Positions 1-13,234 of a stretch of DNA of 64,000 nucleotides are shown here, in pieces. The notes beneath the pieces were generated by a model. The model was not told the DNA's origin. It saw only the letters and a program-made list of their open reading frames with translations, and ran no database searches. This DNA is from Mixophyes australis. Taxonomy: Eukaryota; Chordata; Amphibia; Anura; Limnodynastidae. Within the stretch, counting starts at the first letter, position 1. Every line of letters begins with the position of its first letter. A program made the position numbers and the translations under genes. The DNA is taken from NCBI GenBank assembly GCA_036250195.1, contig JAVHZZ010000010.1, forward strand, positions 81,017,257 through 81,081,256, given 5' to 3'.

Positions 1-621
1 ACAAGCCAAGTCCTGTTTCCCCTCTGTAAGAAGTGCCAGAATCCCATTATACATGCACACAGCATAATACACATTCCTGCAGAGTGATGTGAAGTATTAT
101 TGCCAGTGACTAGTGGCTGTCCTCTGTCTGCCTAAGGGAGGGGTGAGTCCTCTCTCCCAGTGGACGGCTATCCTGTGCTGTTGTGTCACCTCTGTGTAAT
201 AGGGTGGTGCATGCAAGGGTGGAGGGAGAAGGGAGTGCACATGCTTTTCGCTTAGGTGTTGAATTTCGGATGCTATGTGTATAGACCTGTTTGTTATGAG
301 TAGGAAGGGGCTAGGTAGATAAGGGATAACCTTGTCTCTGCTATATAATATTTCATTGAAGGCAAATCCATGTAAAAAAAAAAGTATGATCTCACTATGA
401 CTAATAGAGGTAAAGGTTCACAGTGTTCATCCCATCCTCCTTTTAGCACAGTTAGCTGTTATATGGGGACCTATAAATAATTATAAAAACCTGCGCTTAA
501 AGGAGGTTTTGCATTTTCAGACACCAAATTATTAGAGAGCACATGGCCTGCTGCAACCCTTTCTAAATACATTGCTTCATTTTTCTTCTGTGTTCTTTAC
601 CAATGCCTTTGTATCATCCAG

Positions 622-665
<44 letters not shown>

Positions 666-3600
666 GCCCTTGGAAACAACACAGCTGCTTTGTAGACAGA
701 GGTAAACTGAGTGTATCCAAGGGAACCGAAAATAGGCAACTGTGTCTTGTTGATGTGAAGGTTTTGATGGCAAAGAGAAGAAAATGGAAGAAACCCTGAA
801 AGTCAATGTAATAGAAGTTATTAAATGTTTTGATGAAAGTTTTCTGATGGTAGAAATGATGTATATGGGAAAACAATGATTTAGGAAACCATTTTTTTGT
901 AATAATTCTGTTTAATTTAGGCATTAATATGAGCGTATTACTTTTTTGCCCAAGTCATTGGAATCTTGTTTGTTTAACAACCGTGCTATCCATTTAAACA
1001 AAAAACTATTTATAGTGTAAACAATTTATGCATTGTACTCAGAGCAAAACAATATTTCCCCCATGCCTGAGAGTAGTTCAAGTGTTTAGTGATGCCAAAG
1101 TAACCTACCTACTTGTCATGAGCTGACCACTGATGGGCACCCTGATCTGGTTGTCTATAGATTATTATTTTTTTATTTAAGTGGAATAAGCGATACAAAC
1201 TCACAACAGTGTAAATAATAGCACATATACAGAGAAATAAGATCTGTGTCAACAAACTTATGCCTAGATCTTTTACTAAACTTTAGAGTAAAATAAAATT
1301 GGTTAAAGTGGACCTGTCAGTCCCTCACCTATATTTAAAATCTAGACAATGATTATGGTCGTGTAAGTATCTAAATGTGGATGATTAGTATTATTATTAT
1401 TATATTTTTTTTCAGACTGTAGTTTTATTTTATTAGGCAACCCTTTGCATAGTAGAGCACCCAGGAAATAAATGACTGATTGGGCTGCACTTTGTCCCTT
1501 CACATCCAGTTCCTCTCGTCTATGTCTGTAATCCTCATTGTGAGGAGCTCTGGGGTACACAAGGTGGCTGGCAGAGAGGTACAGTGGACAATAGTGCAGC
1601 CATGTCTTGCTTTGTCATGTAGGCTGCCCCTTAGCTGTGTGAACAGCCTTGTCAAAAACCTGTACTGCATGGGCAGCCTATGGATGTGTGAAAGCACCTT
1701 GCGCACCAGAAGCTGTTGGTCCACGCTGACACTTTCCCCTGCTTGCAGTAGCTAAATTGGGGCTGTGAATGGGCGAGTATGGCTGGGGACCCATCCACCC
1801 TCACTATCACCTCAGTGCCCCAAGGGTCAGATATTTTGTATTTGTCTTACCTATCCGCTCTCGGCACCCCTGAGTCCAAATTCTATAAATAATTTTGTTG
1901 GCAAATCAATACGGTTTGGGCAAGAAAAAAGTGATGCAGGCAGTGGAGAGACAATTGCACATCTGTAAGATTGTGTTTGCAATGGGTATCTAATTATCAC
2001 TTAGGGAGGGAATTCAATCAATCACGAAGAGCCACCAGAGACTTGGGTGAAGTGCTGCTGTGTGCACTTCCGGTGATGATGGTAGAGGAATCTCCACTCA
2101 TTTTTGTTTGAACCTCTGTGAGGTGTGATCAGATATGAGCGTTGATTCCAACCAGAGCATTTCCGCAGAGTCTCATGACGCGTAGCTCTGGTGGCACTTT
2201 GCTCCATATTGAATGACCCCTTCCCCGTTAGAGCCAGGTTAAGAGGTTTGTTACATTTTCTTTTACCTCTTTTATTAATTGTTTAAAATAAAAAAAAATC
2301 CCCCTATGTCAGGTTTGCGACAAGTCCGCTTTAACCCTTGTTCATTTAATCCCTAATTTTAATATTTACCCGTTTTTCTTGTAAAATACGTGGCTGTATC
2401 TATATTGCCTCCCCATCAATACTGTACTTCAATAAGAGATCCTGAAACTTGAATAGGATGATATGTTTGTGAACTAGGCCAAAGTAAACATTTTTGTTGA
2501 ATGAAAGAGATTGGCAAAGCAGCGGAAGGCTAAAATTGGCCACACACATTACAATGAAAACATTCAATCCAGTAGAATTTTGCTGAATTCTTTAAGAGCT
2601 GACAAGTGTGTGGGTGACCAATAAAAACAGTAAAATCAAATGTTGATGACCAAATTGATCAGTAATCCATTAGAAATAGGTGGAAATTTTTTATCCACAA
2701 CGATTAGAACAAGTTTTATTTAAGTTTTGTTTATTGTAGCTAAAGTCTAATGATCCTACAATTGCTCTACATTGCTATGCACTGAAAATGTGTTTTTGCC
2801 CTGTCAGATCCAAATTATAATGACGTAGTTTGTTGGCTATAGGGTGGCCGTGAGTGACCGGGTACCTCGCCAAAAATCCAGCTCCATTGTGATCTACAGG
2901 TCTATTCATTTTAGATTATGAAATACTATATGTTGAGACTACAGTATGTGGGTATACTATGATTCCACACCTTAAATGTGCAGATTGCATTGTATATGTA
3001 TTTAAAGGGTGTCTTCTCAGACCCTGTCTTATGTGTCACTAGGATAGTCACCAGTTCCTGTTTTTAAGGGTGTTGAGATTTCTAGATAATGACTTTACTG
3101 TCTATACATTGTGACTGTTCTGTTTTGAAATCTTAAATTAAGACTGTGAATTAGGTTCAGTGTATAGGGGCAATGTGGCTCACATACTTGCTGAAACATG
3201 TTCCCTTATAAATAAACTTACTAACAGTTACCCAGATACATACAGTTCTATGTAGGATGACTCTAGTCTGTCACCTGCAGGGAATGAAGGAACTTTGAGG
3301 AAAGATGAAGACAACTGTCCAAGGTTGTACTGGAGTCGCATACTGTCTGTTTGGGTTGGAGTTAGTTGGCCAACGTTGCCATGAGGAGAACTAAGGCGGT
3401 TCTTAGAGCACCACAGTTTATTTTATCAGGCTCCCCTGCACTGAGAGTTTGGCAGAATATATCTAATTATATCACGGCACAGTGCTATACTCCCAGCTTA
3501 TCACTGACACGGAGAAGCCGTAGTTGGCAGCATCACAGTTAGAACTGACACTTCCACCCCCTCCTCTACCTGCTGCCCCCTCTTCTGCTTGATCCGTACA

Positions 3601-3875
3601 AGGTAAGAATCAGGATCAGGTGTCCAGTAACCTTCCCCAAGCCTTGCTTGCACTGATCCCTCTTTCATACCCTTATGTACATCTCTAAAATAAGTCCCTA
3701 ATCTTACATTAAACGGTTACATCCACCCTTGTCTTATTAGTGCTGATGCTTTAACAGTCTTTCTGGGTTTATCTAGTATGAGGTTATGTTTGTTTCTGTG
3801 CAAGGTATGTGAATGTCTATGTATAAAACTGTAAAGCAAACAAAATGTGCTTGTTTGCACTAATCTTAAAATTAA
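1..3875. other. Non-genic left flank
   Basis: No exon of a recognised gene is seen. The stretch holds a TG microsatellite and otherwise unique-looking AT-rich sequence. Around 1500-1740 the minus strand stays open for about 75 codons, but the peptide matches no family I recognise and the neighbouring frame is open too, so I do not call a gene. A GT-rich donor-like site follows a pyrimidine-rich stretch near 3600, without a convincing coding exon before it. Confidence 0.5.
624..664. repeat. (TG)n microsatellite
   Basis: About 20 uninterrupted TG dinucleotides. Cys-Val and Thr-His repeat ORFs across it are artefacts of the repeat. Confidence 0.97.
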
Positions 3876-4294
3876 GGCTGGATACATATTACAGAAAACT
3901 TCTTCTGATACGATAGCTGTAATGATTTTACCAACAACTGAAAGTCCCGATCAGTATGCATATCCATGTGTACACACTATACACGTTTTACATAATTTAC
4001 CTTCAGATCTGTGATCTTCATCTGTCATAACCATCGGCTGAAAAGATGGTGACTCTGTAAACTCTATGGAGATCTGTCTACACTGCTGGTCCTGAGTGCA
4101 TACACACTGCAGAATTGGCCCTACATTGTTCCATCGCTTATAGAGATTTTTAGTCCGTTTATAAAATAAAATCAACCGATAAGATAAAACATGATTATGG
4201 GAGAGTATACAATAATGCGATATCTGACACAATGGTCATTTATCGTCTGATTGGCCCGATAACCGGGTGAAACTCCTTTAGCGTGTACCCAGCC
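3876..4294. mobile_element. Inverted-repeat miniature element, GGCTGG family (diverged copy)
   Basis: The left end reads ggctggatacatattacag and the right end agcgtgtacccagcc, an imperfect terminal inverted repeat. The left side is flanked by TTAA at 3872-3875; the right flank is a decayed ctaa. The tips match the elements at 4434 and 15981. TTAA target sites are typical of piggyBac-type transposition; that assignment is inference, as there is no transposase. Confidence 0.65.
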
Positions 4295-4433
4295 TAACCC
4301 ACTTATTTTTTTCTTTAATGATTTAAAGCTTACAATGGCATCCAAAACAGTTTAGTTCAGAAAAGCTTTTTGTCATAAAAATGTATTCCCAAGTAGATAT
4401 TTTGTTTTCCTGTGGCAGAGTTTGGCTAAGTAC

Positions 4434-5376
4434 ACACTGGAGCGTTTTCATCCAATAATTGGGCAAATCAGCCGACCTCATCATCATCGCCATCACCATT
4501 TATTTATATAGCACCACTGATTCCGTAGCGCTGTACAGAGAACTCATTCACATCAGTCCCTGCCACATTGGAGCTTACAGTCTAAATTCCCTAACATACA
4601 CACAGACAGACAGAGACTAGGGTCAATTTTGATAGCAGCCAATTAACCTACCAGTATGTTTTTGGAGTGTGGGAGGAAACCGGAGCACCCGGAGGAAACC
4701 CACGCAAACACGGGGAGAACATACAAACTCCACACAGATAAGGCCATGGTCGGGAAATGAACTCATGACCCCAGCACTGTGAGGCAGAAGTGCTAACCAC
4801 TAGGCCACTGCGCTGCCCCCATATGACTGTTCAGTCAGAAGTCTGGTCAGTGTGTATAGTGACACGATGGTCAAAAGTCGTTCGAAAGTGTCGATTGTCG
4901 GCTCATTTGGTTGGTCATACTGTTTAATATTTTTTGACCAGTCACCTAACAATCATGTAGAGTCTACACACTCATGCTCACGATCCCCATAGAGTTTACA
5001 GAGTCGGGCTCTTTTCAGCCGATGCTAGCGATGAATGTCCAGGGGAATAAATGTAGAGACTGCTGTAGAAGGAATAATTAATTTGTTCATTCTTAGACAG
5101 AATGTTTAGTTTCAGAGTCACAGAAGCAAACAAAATTCGTTAGGACATATGGATAGCTATAACAAGGCGGTTTTAATCGGTGTGATAATGTGACAAGAAT
5201 GAATATTGTGCTGTTATTCTCCAAAGACTAGAGCACCAGATAAAGAGCACAGATCTGAAGGTAAATGTTGTCTGTGTGTGTATGGATGAATCACCAGACT
5301 GATTGGACCTTCAGTCGTAAGTACAATCGTTTGAAGAATTTTCTGACCCACAAGTTATCTCAGTGTGTACCTAGTC
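4434..5376. mobile_element. Inverted-repeat miniature element of the same family, broken by a SINE
   Basis: The left tip (ggctaagtacacactgg) and right tip (cagtgtgtacctagtc) are inverted copies and resemble the tips at 3876 and 15981. A minus-strand SINE sits inside at 4478-4820, so the SINE is younger. Internal words such as catttggttggtcatac resemble the 15981 copy. Exact ends and target duplication are not clear. Confidence 0.55.
4478..4820 (-). mobile_element. tRNA-derived SINE (full length, minus orientation)
   Basis: Read on the minus strand, it begins with a tRNA-like head carrying a pol III A-box-like tagtggttagcac and a B-box-like gagttcatttccc. A conserved body follows (the ggtttcctcc / cacactccaaaaacatac stretch, as in V-SINE-type cores), then a tail that ends in gctatataaataaatgg plus ATG-type triplets. 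About a dozen copies of this family occur in the window. Confidence 0.88.
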
Positions 5377-8052
5377 TAAATCAGTGGTCAACAGCTATTA
5401 AATTCCCTGCAATGCTTTTGTACTTGCAGCTCTTATCTGCCTTTTTCTTTTTAATTGGAAATGTACTTCTCTTATCTGTCCTAAAAACAAAAGTGAGTAA
5501 AGACTTTGATTCCGTCACAGCTGAAGCCGGAGGAACAAATTGTAAGAAAACAATAAGCGATTCAGATACATACTTCTTAACATAGTTTATATTTGAAAAG
5601 TACTGACCTTTTTTAAAATGTTTTTCTTTGGCTGTTTGAAGCGTTAGGAGGTGTGGCATGCAGTAACTCTTTGAAATGTGGTGAATTATTAGGGCTTGTA
5701 TAGTACTGAATGAATATTTCGAAAACGGAGAGGATAAATTCCTCAGCGGGGATCTCTGTGCCTTCGGCCTTTTTGCTATTTGCAGTCACTGATGTCTGTC
5801 ATAGTGTTACAATTGCGCATTTCTGCACCCCTGTCATTATAATACATGATGAAGGCAGGAAAACAATTTTCATTTGGTTAAGGTTCTGCCTATAAATCTT
5901 AATGGGTAGAAGTATTCAAATGAACACAGAAACATTTAAAGCACAAATATGTTATACAACAGTGATCTGTAACCAGATACGCTTTACCGCTAAGCTTCGA
6001 AAGGGCCACACATTACATTTAATCTCAGTAATAAGTTAAAACAATACATTTAATGAGATGAGATTCGTATCTATAATAACATTTCAGCAGGCATTATAAA
6101 GACTGATAGTGTTATAATAACAAATCTGACAAAAGTGCAGGAAGGGGCCTGGGGGCCGCAGGGGAAGGGGGACAGAGGCACAGTGGCAGCGGGGACCCAG
6201 GAGGAGGGGGACAGAGCCACAGTGGCAGCGGGGATCCAGGAGGAGGGGGACAGAGGCACAGTGGCAGGGGAGGGGGGGCGATTTCAGGGAGAGTGTGCTG
6301 CCCGGCTGCTCTGATCACAATCAGAGCAGCCGGCCATTACACTCGCCATGCCTTTTTTGTCAATTTTCGGGGCCAAAATAAAGGTGCGTCTTATACATGA
6401 GAGCGCCTTATACATGGGGAAATACGGTAGTTGGACTTGTGTCAAAAAAAAGTTAATATTGGAAGGTATATGTAGCAGGGACAACATACTGGTAGAACCA
6501 GATGGGAAATACAATGCTACCGATTTTTATGAGAGAGTTAATGGGATCACAGAAGGGTGGAGTCACATGTCTCTATGTATTATGCTGATTCACCACAAGA
6601 TATTTGTTTCATGAACTGTAATAGTAGAGTTGGTTGTTAGCCTAGATTTGGGCGGGAAAATGACTAGTTCTAATATAATATTTCACATAAAGTACTTGTC
6701 TTCCCAGAACCTTTGTACTGTGAGGTTTATGTCCAGTATATCAGCATACAACTATGAGCATTTTATGTGCAAATGTAACATATGAACAGCTGTTTTTTAA
6801 TATCCATTCTATTCGATAAAATATGCTAGCGGTTAAATGTGAAGCCCAGGTTATTAGTAGGCATGAGATTACTAGCTCTTCTTTGTACGTAAGTGTTACG
6901 AACGCCCAGCCTGTCCCAGATACAGCAATCTGAACAGCTGGCCGTGACTGGCGTCACCTTAGTCACTTAGCAGTCTACACATTTTCTGCCACCATGAACA
7001 ATTTATTGTGGTGTCCTTACATTCACCAAAACCACTTATTACTGTTTCACACTTAAATCACATACACATGTAGCATGAGCCTCCCTGGACTTCGTAAGTT
7101 CACAAAGGATCACGGAGAATACACTAGACTAAATTTATTTAATGTGAAAAATGTTTTCAAGGCTTAATTACAAAAATGAATAACAAGACACACATTATGT
7201 TACACAAAATAAAATAGGAAAATACTTACTAATGAAGGCCTGATGTGTGAGGGAACACAATTGAGGAAAATGGAACATTTCAGTCTTGATAGACCCCTCA
7301 TGAAAATGCACATCTGATGTCTAAAGCAGAAGATTTTAAACCCTTTTTTTTCCACATAGCCCCCCCCACTTTTTGGAGTTTAGCTGTCAATAATGACAGA
7401 TTGATCTGACAAATGTCACAGGGTTTTCGAAGTGATAGGGATGTCCTGAGTTTGGAATGTTCACATGACTTTATTTCCCACCTTTGCTCATTCAGCTTGG
7501 TTAGCTAGATGGTTTACAACTTTGGGGCTTCAAACTCCTCCAAGACCCTTATCTATCCCGGGCCTGGCTAGTTTCAAAAGATTACTGACACTAGCATACG
7601 TTCAAACTAATGTCATCTAGCAAAGCACACGTTGAGATTACATTACAAGATTAAATGCAATATACATTGTCATACATGAATTCAACAGATAATAACAATC
7701 AGTCATTAGATATACTACATAATTGTCACCACTAGTATGACAGATTTTCCAACTCCAGATTTTGAATAGGCTGTCCCAATTTTCAGACCCCCAATAGAGA
7801 GCCTATTGGGCAAGGCTTCGTCTGAATGTGGATGTGATTTACTGGAGTTTGGGCAGATCATGAGTGCGGTATAATTTGTTCAAACTTTATTTTTAAATGT
7901 CAAGATATGCAGCCGGGGGTTTCTCATCCTATACAAATTTGAGCATAATGTATAAGGTACTCGTATTATGTATGTGATGCACGGTAATACAGGAAATTTG
8001 TTTATCCCCAAAACTTGCACGTTTCCTGATGCACAATATGTGTATGTATGTG
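5377..8052. other. Non-genic stretch with unassigned repeats
   Basis: No exon is recognised. It contains a G-rich 39-bp tandem repeat, a small palindrome around 6306-6332 (gctgctctgatcacaatcag and its partner) and the phrase gcgccttatacatgggg, which looks like a mobile-element terminus near 6400-6430. The block beginning near 6893 (tgttacgaacgcccagcc) could be the edge of an LTR-like element, but no partner end was found. Confidence 0.4.
6171..6275. repeat. 39-bp G-rich minisatellite (about 2.7 units)
   Basis: The word gacagag recurs at 6171, 6210 and 6249, exactly 39 bp apart, with intervening cacagtggcagcgggga and caggaggaggggg conserved. The minus strand reads as Pro/Leu/Ser-rich repeats, which are not a gene. 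Confidence 0.9.
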
Positions 8053-8057
8053 TATAT

Positions 8058-8111
<54 letters not shown>
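8053..8111. repeat. (TA)n microsatellite
   Basis: About 58 bp of alternating TA with one interruption. Confidence 0.97.
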
Positions 8112-8113
<2 letters not shown>

Positions 8114-8976
8114 GGGTTGGCAAATATTTGTCAGCTGCAGAGTCCACCTGTGTCTACCTGCGTGCTCTTTCAGGGAGGGTGTGGTTGTGTTATACTCCGA
8201 GGTTAGCTTCTGGTCTCTTTCCCAATGATCAATTCATACCTCCAGCTCTAATGACAAAGGGATTTTCCTTTGTTCTATGCCAATCCCGGTCTGTGCCAGC
8301 AAAGAGGAGGAGATTCGCAAGATTGCAGAGAGAGAACTTCAATTCCTGGTTTAATTATATAGTACACAAGAGACCTGAACATTTGTTAAGTGTAACCTTA
8401 CATTTGGTGATACATGATATCCCAATTGAAATAGGTGACATATACAGTTGAAAATAGGTTGTGATTTACTACAAGTAACTTTGCTGTTTTTTGGGTTTTT
8501 TTAAATATATATCGGACTTTCTCCTAATAAGTGTATGTACAATAAGTTAATGTGGCCTGCAGTAACACACAGAGAGCAATGCAAACAGCTTCCGTAGTAA
8601 TACTCTCCCATTTGAGACTCCATACAAATGCATCCGTCTCCCTCCCTCTACACCGTCTTTACAAATCATTCACTTGTTATCAGTAGTCTGAGTTTGTTCA
8701 TTGGGAAACTCCCCCGTGAATAGAGTCAAAGTCTGAAACACTGCTGTGTGTGGGTGTGTTTGGGTGTGTATGTGGAAGTCGCCATGGATATGAGTGCGGA
8801 TGTGTAAATCCACTGTGTGTATATCATTGTCCTAATTATTTACAGTATATGCACTATGAATAAAATCTATATTTCCTGTATGTATGCATGTCATGTATGA
8901 TTGTGTGAAGAATTTCCTTTGCTGATGTCCTGCACCTAGATTTAGTAGTAATATTATTAGTAAAACAGCAATTTGT

Positions 8977-9240
8977 GTATATATGTCGGGCAGCACGGTG
9001 GCGTAGTGGTTAGCACTTCTGCCTTACAGCAGTGGGGTCATGAGTTCAATTCGGCTCCGGTTTCCTCCCACACTCCAAAAACATACTGGTAGGTTAATTG
9101 GCTGCTAACAAAATTGACCCTAGTCTGTGTGTGTTAGGGAATGTAGACTGTAAGCTCCAATAGGGCAAGGACTGATGTGAGTGAGTTCTCTGTACAGCGC
9201 TGTGGAATTAGTGGCACTATATAAATAAATGGTGATGATG
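8977..9240 (+). mobile_element. tRNA-derived SINE with internal deletion and 24-bp target duplication
   Basis: The head (cagcacggtggcgtagtgg), the B-box-like gagttcaattc, the cactccaaaaacatact core and the ctatataaataaatgg tail are all present. About 60 bp is missing between the tRNA head and the body. Flanking copies of a perfect 24-bp direct repeat (attattagtaaaacag...) at 8953-8976 and 9241-9264 are the target-site duplication, showing an LINE-mediated insertion. Confidence 0.93.
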
Positions 9241-10130
9241 ATTATTAGTAAAACAGCAATTTGTAATCCTCACAAAAGTGTCTGAAACTGTTTCCACGTC
9301 TTTTTATCCATTTTCCATTTATGGTGTTCCATACATAACCGCAAGAAACTACTCTATTTTATACTTGCCTAACAAACAAGTCTACAAAATTTACATGCAG
9401 TGAAATGAATTGTCAAGTTTCTACAACATTCGAATGCAATTGTATTATCAAATTGGGAAATATATTTCTGTGTCAAAAGCCGGCATGTCAAACTGGGGTA
9501 TCGGGGTTCACAAGCAGCCATTGACGATTTTTAAGAATGTGAAGCACATGTGACTCTGCCGTTCTGAGCTATGACTCTGACCATTAAGGGCAGTAGATGA
9601 AAAATGTTGCGGGGAGGGCTGGGAAATTATATCCTGGGAAGGAAGGAGGGGGGGGGGGGGGGTGAGACTCGGGTCAGCAGCCTATGTAAGAGATGTTAAA
9701 GGAAGAAAAATACACTTAGCCCAATGACCCAGCCGAAGGTATCCCACTATGGGGGGGGACGGGGGAAACCCTTCAATATGATTCAATTTGGCTAGTAGCC
9801 CATACGGTGATACTTCATAACAACACCTTATTTATCTCTTGGTGTATTCTCTTTACTTAAATATATTAATCATTTATATTATACTTTAATTCCAAAAGAT
9901 ATGCAGAATATTTCTAACTGCAGATGTGTGTGGCCCTCACTTAGTTCTAGCCTGTTCGTACAGATCTCACTGTCACTTGAGTTTCACATGTCTAATCGAA
10001 AGCCACCTCCCTTGAATTTTTGCATAGCACAGAAGCTTGAGTAATGTCCCAGCAGTGTGACGGGCATCATGAGAGCGGATCATGTTTCATTGTGTGATGC
10101 AGTTTGTTGAGTCTGCAGTGTAGAATAACA
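9241..10130. other. Non-genic spacer
   Basis: AT-rich sequence with a 14-bp G run at 9649-9662 and another G run near 9752. Nothing else recognisable. Confidence 0.5.
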
Positions 10131-11308
10131 TGCACCGATCAGCCACAACATTAAAATCACTGACAAGTGTAGTGAACAACATTGATTATCTAGCTACAAT
10201 GTCACCTTACAAGGGGTGGGATATATTAGGCTGCAAGTGAACAGTCAGTTCTTGAGGTTGATGTGCTGGAAGCAGGATTAATGGGCAAGTGTAAGAATCT
10301 GAGCAACTTTGACTATGGTTAAATTATGATGGCTGGACGACTGGGTCAGAGCATCTCCAAAACTTTGGGTCTTGTGGGGTGTTCCTGGTATGCAGTAGCA
10401 GTGGTTAGTACTTACCGAAAATGGTCCAAGGAAGCATAACTGGTGAACCTGCAACAGTCATGGGGGTCCAAAGCTCATTGATGCATGCGGGGAACAAAGG
10501 CTAGCCCGTCTGGTCCACAGAAGAGCTACTGTAGCACAAATTTATGAAAAAGTTAATGCTAGCTATGAATGAAAGGTGTCAGAACACACAGTGCATCACA
10601 GCTTGCTACATAGCCGCAGACTAGTCAGAGTGCCCATGCTGACCCCTATCCACCACTGATAGCACCTACAATGGACCATAAAACAGTGGAAGAAGGTGGC
10701 CTGGTCTGATGAATCGCATTTTTTTTACATCATATGGACGGCTGGGTGTGTGTACATCGTTTACCTGGGAAGAGATGGCACCAGGATGCACTATGGGAAG
10801 AAGTCAAGCCATCGGAGGCAGTGTGATGCTCTGGGCAATGTTCTTCTGGGAAAACTTGGGTTCTTGCATTCATGTGGATTTTACTTTGACACGTACCATC
10901 TACCTAAACATTGTTGCAGACCAAGTACACCCCTTCACGGCACTGGTATTTCCTGATGGCAGTGGTCTCTTTCAACAGGATAATGCGCTCTACCACACTT
11001 AAAAAAATTGTTCAGGAATGGTTTGAGGAACAGACATAGAGTTCAAGGTATTGACTTGGCCTCCAAATTCCCCAGATTTCAATCCAATTGAGCATCTGTG
11101 GGATGTGCTGGAAAAACAAGTCCGAGCCATGGAGGCCGCACCTCGCAACTTAAAGGATCTGCTGCTAACGTCTTGGTGCCAGATACCACAGGACGCATTC
11201 AGAGGTTTTGTGGAGTGTATGCCTTGACACGCCAGAGCTGTTTTGGCGACACTAGGGGACTTGCACAATATTAGGCAGGTTGCTTTAATATTGTTGCTGA
11301 TAGGTGTA
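10131..11308 (+). mobile_element. Tc1/mariner-type DNA transposon, inactive
   Basis: The left end (gcaccgatcagccacaacat) and right end (atattgttgctgataggtg) are inverted copies, the terminal repeats of a Tc1-like element about 1.18 kb long. Between them lies a transposase reading frame broken by several stops and frame changes. The size and ends fit a complete but dead copy. Confidence 0.92.
10690..11226 (+). pseudogene. Tc1-like transposase, frameshifted
   Basis: This is the C-terminal two thirds of a DDE transposase that once cut and pasted the surrounding element. The order of motifs is right for the family: SDESHF with the first catalytic Asp, then GGSVMLWAMFFWE, then LFQQDNA with the second Asp near 10970-10995, then NPIEHLWDVLEKQVRAME with the final acidic residue near 11080-11130, then a C-terminus ending near 11226. 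The pieces lie in different frames with a stop near 11000, so no transposase can be made. The N-terminal helix-turn-helix part (10280-10690) is more decayed still. Confidence 0.9.
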
Positions 11309-12773
11309 TTTTACTTGTGTGTGGGTACAATATTATATCACTGTTTGCACTGCAACAGTGTTAGCTAATGCTTTCAGATCAAGGTATCTTTCACAATGAA
11401 GATATAAGTAGAATGATAAGATGTTGATTATATAAAAAGGCCAATTCAAGGAAGCTCAGTAGTGCTATTAGAAAATATGAATTATTCCTTTTAATTACAG
11501 TACAAATCGCAACAAACATACAGCATATATAATTGGAAAAACTGTAAAGGAGGAGTTAATCCCACAAATGAACTATTGCAAATAAAATGAGCAGGTTAGA
11601 TTGGCTAGATGGTCTTTATTTGAAATCAACACTTTGGTCGATTCAGTCTGTTAGTTGGATTAAGGGTATTAAGCTGGCAAATCTGGTTGCTTGGCATGAA
11701 CAGATCTGGGTCCAAATTGGCCCCCCACACGCATGATTGGATAAGATAGTGCAGTCTATTGGCTGAGTAACTGATCACATGGGGCGAGGTTTGTGGTCAT
11801 AAACTAGATTAAATTTAACAGATGTTGATCTGTCATTTGGTACATCCAGTGACTTGTAACCAATTAAGAATAAAACTGCAGAATTGGGCAGTCAAATCCC
11901 TGTATTTATGGGCAGGGTTAAATAACTGTTACTGGATCTAAATGCATGCATTGGTAGCCTTTATCTTTTAGATAAACTGAGAAATCAAGTAGAAGGGGCG
12001 TTTCATTTTTCTGCCAAAAACATTGTGAAAACAAAGGACATGAAGAGGTTGTAATTATTGCACTTATACATTTTGTAAATTTTATACAAATATTTCACAA
12101 GCAAAAAGCCACCAGCGCTAAAAATTTAAGCGAAAGAGCGAAGAAAATATTGAAAAGCATATTTTTTTTTTGGTTGTAAACAATTGTTTGACTGCTGGAA
12201 GGAAATTTTCGTGACAACACGACATAACGACAATGCGACAAATCTTCTCTTCTAAATTGCATTTTTGGTCTATTTGTCAAGTAGTTTGCTAATCTATAAA
12301 AACTGCTACACATTACAAATCGGACCTGCACAACGCCGGGTGATCCTGCTTGTAGATTATAGATTGACGTGCAGTTAACGAGCCTGCAAGAGAAGTTAAC
12401 ATTTCATTATACAATATAACCATAGTAAAGACATTTAATGAAACAAATAAAGCCATGTTAGGCATTGTATTAAAGGAAAACCCAGGCTAATGGACCAGTA
12501 AATAAACCGGCTGTGTTAATTCAAGGTTTCCTAGGATGTTGTGACCCTGCTGGTTACTTGCAGAAGCGGGGAGAGTTCCTCGAGAACTGTGAGGTCTTCA
12601 GATTATGGAACTCTGCAATTCTTTCCATTGGTGTAAAAGATTGGTTGATCTCTTAAAAACTAAACTGATTTTAACATTCTGTATATTTTGGGTCTATCCA
12701 AAGCTGTCAGATATTTTTTTCATGTGAGGCTTTGATATTTCATAGATCTTCCATGCTGCCGTCAGATTGGACT
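11309..12773. other. Non-genic spacer
   Basis: AT-rich sequence with no recognised exon or repeat structure. Short open frames lack family resemblance. Confidence 0.5.
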
Positions 12774-12780
12774 AATCTGT

Positions 12781-13101
12781 TGGGCAGCACGGTGGCTTAG
12801 TGGTTAGCACTTCTGCCTCACAGCGCTGGGGTCATGAGTTCAATTCCCATCCATGGCCTTATCTGTGTGGAGTTTGTATGTTCTCTCTGTGTTTGTGTAG
12901 GTTTCCTCCCGGGTGCTCCGGTTTCCTCCCACATTCCAAAAACATACTAGTAGGTTAATTGGCTGCTATCAAAATTGACCCTAGTCTGTGTGCTTTAGGG
13001 AATTTAGACTGTATGCTCCAATGGGGCAGGGACTGATGTGAATGAGTTCTCTGTACAGAGCTGTGGAATCAGTGGCGCTATATAAATAAATGGTGATGAT
13101 G
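12781..13101 (+). mobile_element. tRNA-derived SINE, full length
   Basis: The complete order is head with ggcttagtggttagcac, B-box-like gttcaattccc, core, and tail ggcgctatataaataaatgg followed by gatgatg. A 7-bp direct repeat aatctgt flanks it (12774-12780 and 13102-13108). It is one of the best-preserved copies in the window. Confidence 0.93.
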
Positions 13102-13234
13102 AATCTGTGTCAAGCACATACAATCTCTATAGACAATAACAACAACACTGCCAGTCCCCCAAATGTGAGGTGTACAGCAGAAATTTGTATCACTGCATGC
13201 TGTCTGTATTGTTTTTTTATTGGATATAATTGCT

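Noticed and set aside
577..924. Open frames with Thr-His or Cys-Val repeats
   Set aside because: They are translations of the TG microsatellite with no domain around it.
6071..6318. Pro/Leu/Ser-rich minus-strand ORFs
   Set aside because: They come from the 39-bp G-rich minisatellite; the repeat explains the open frame.
7929..8451. Tyr-Ile repeat ORFs
   Set aside because: They read through the TA array; downstream codons show no family resemblance.
12781..12850. tRNA gene
   Set aside because: A- and B-box-like words belong to the SINE head; the body does not fold as a functional tRNA and the sequence continues into the SINE core.
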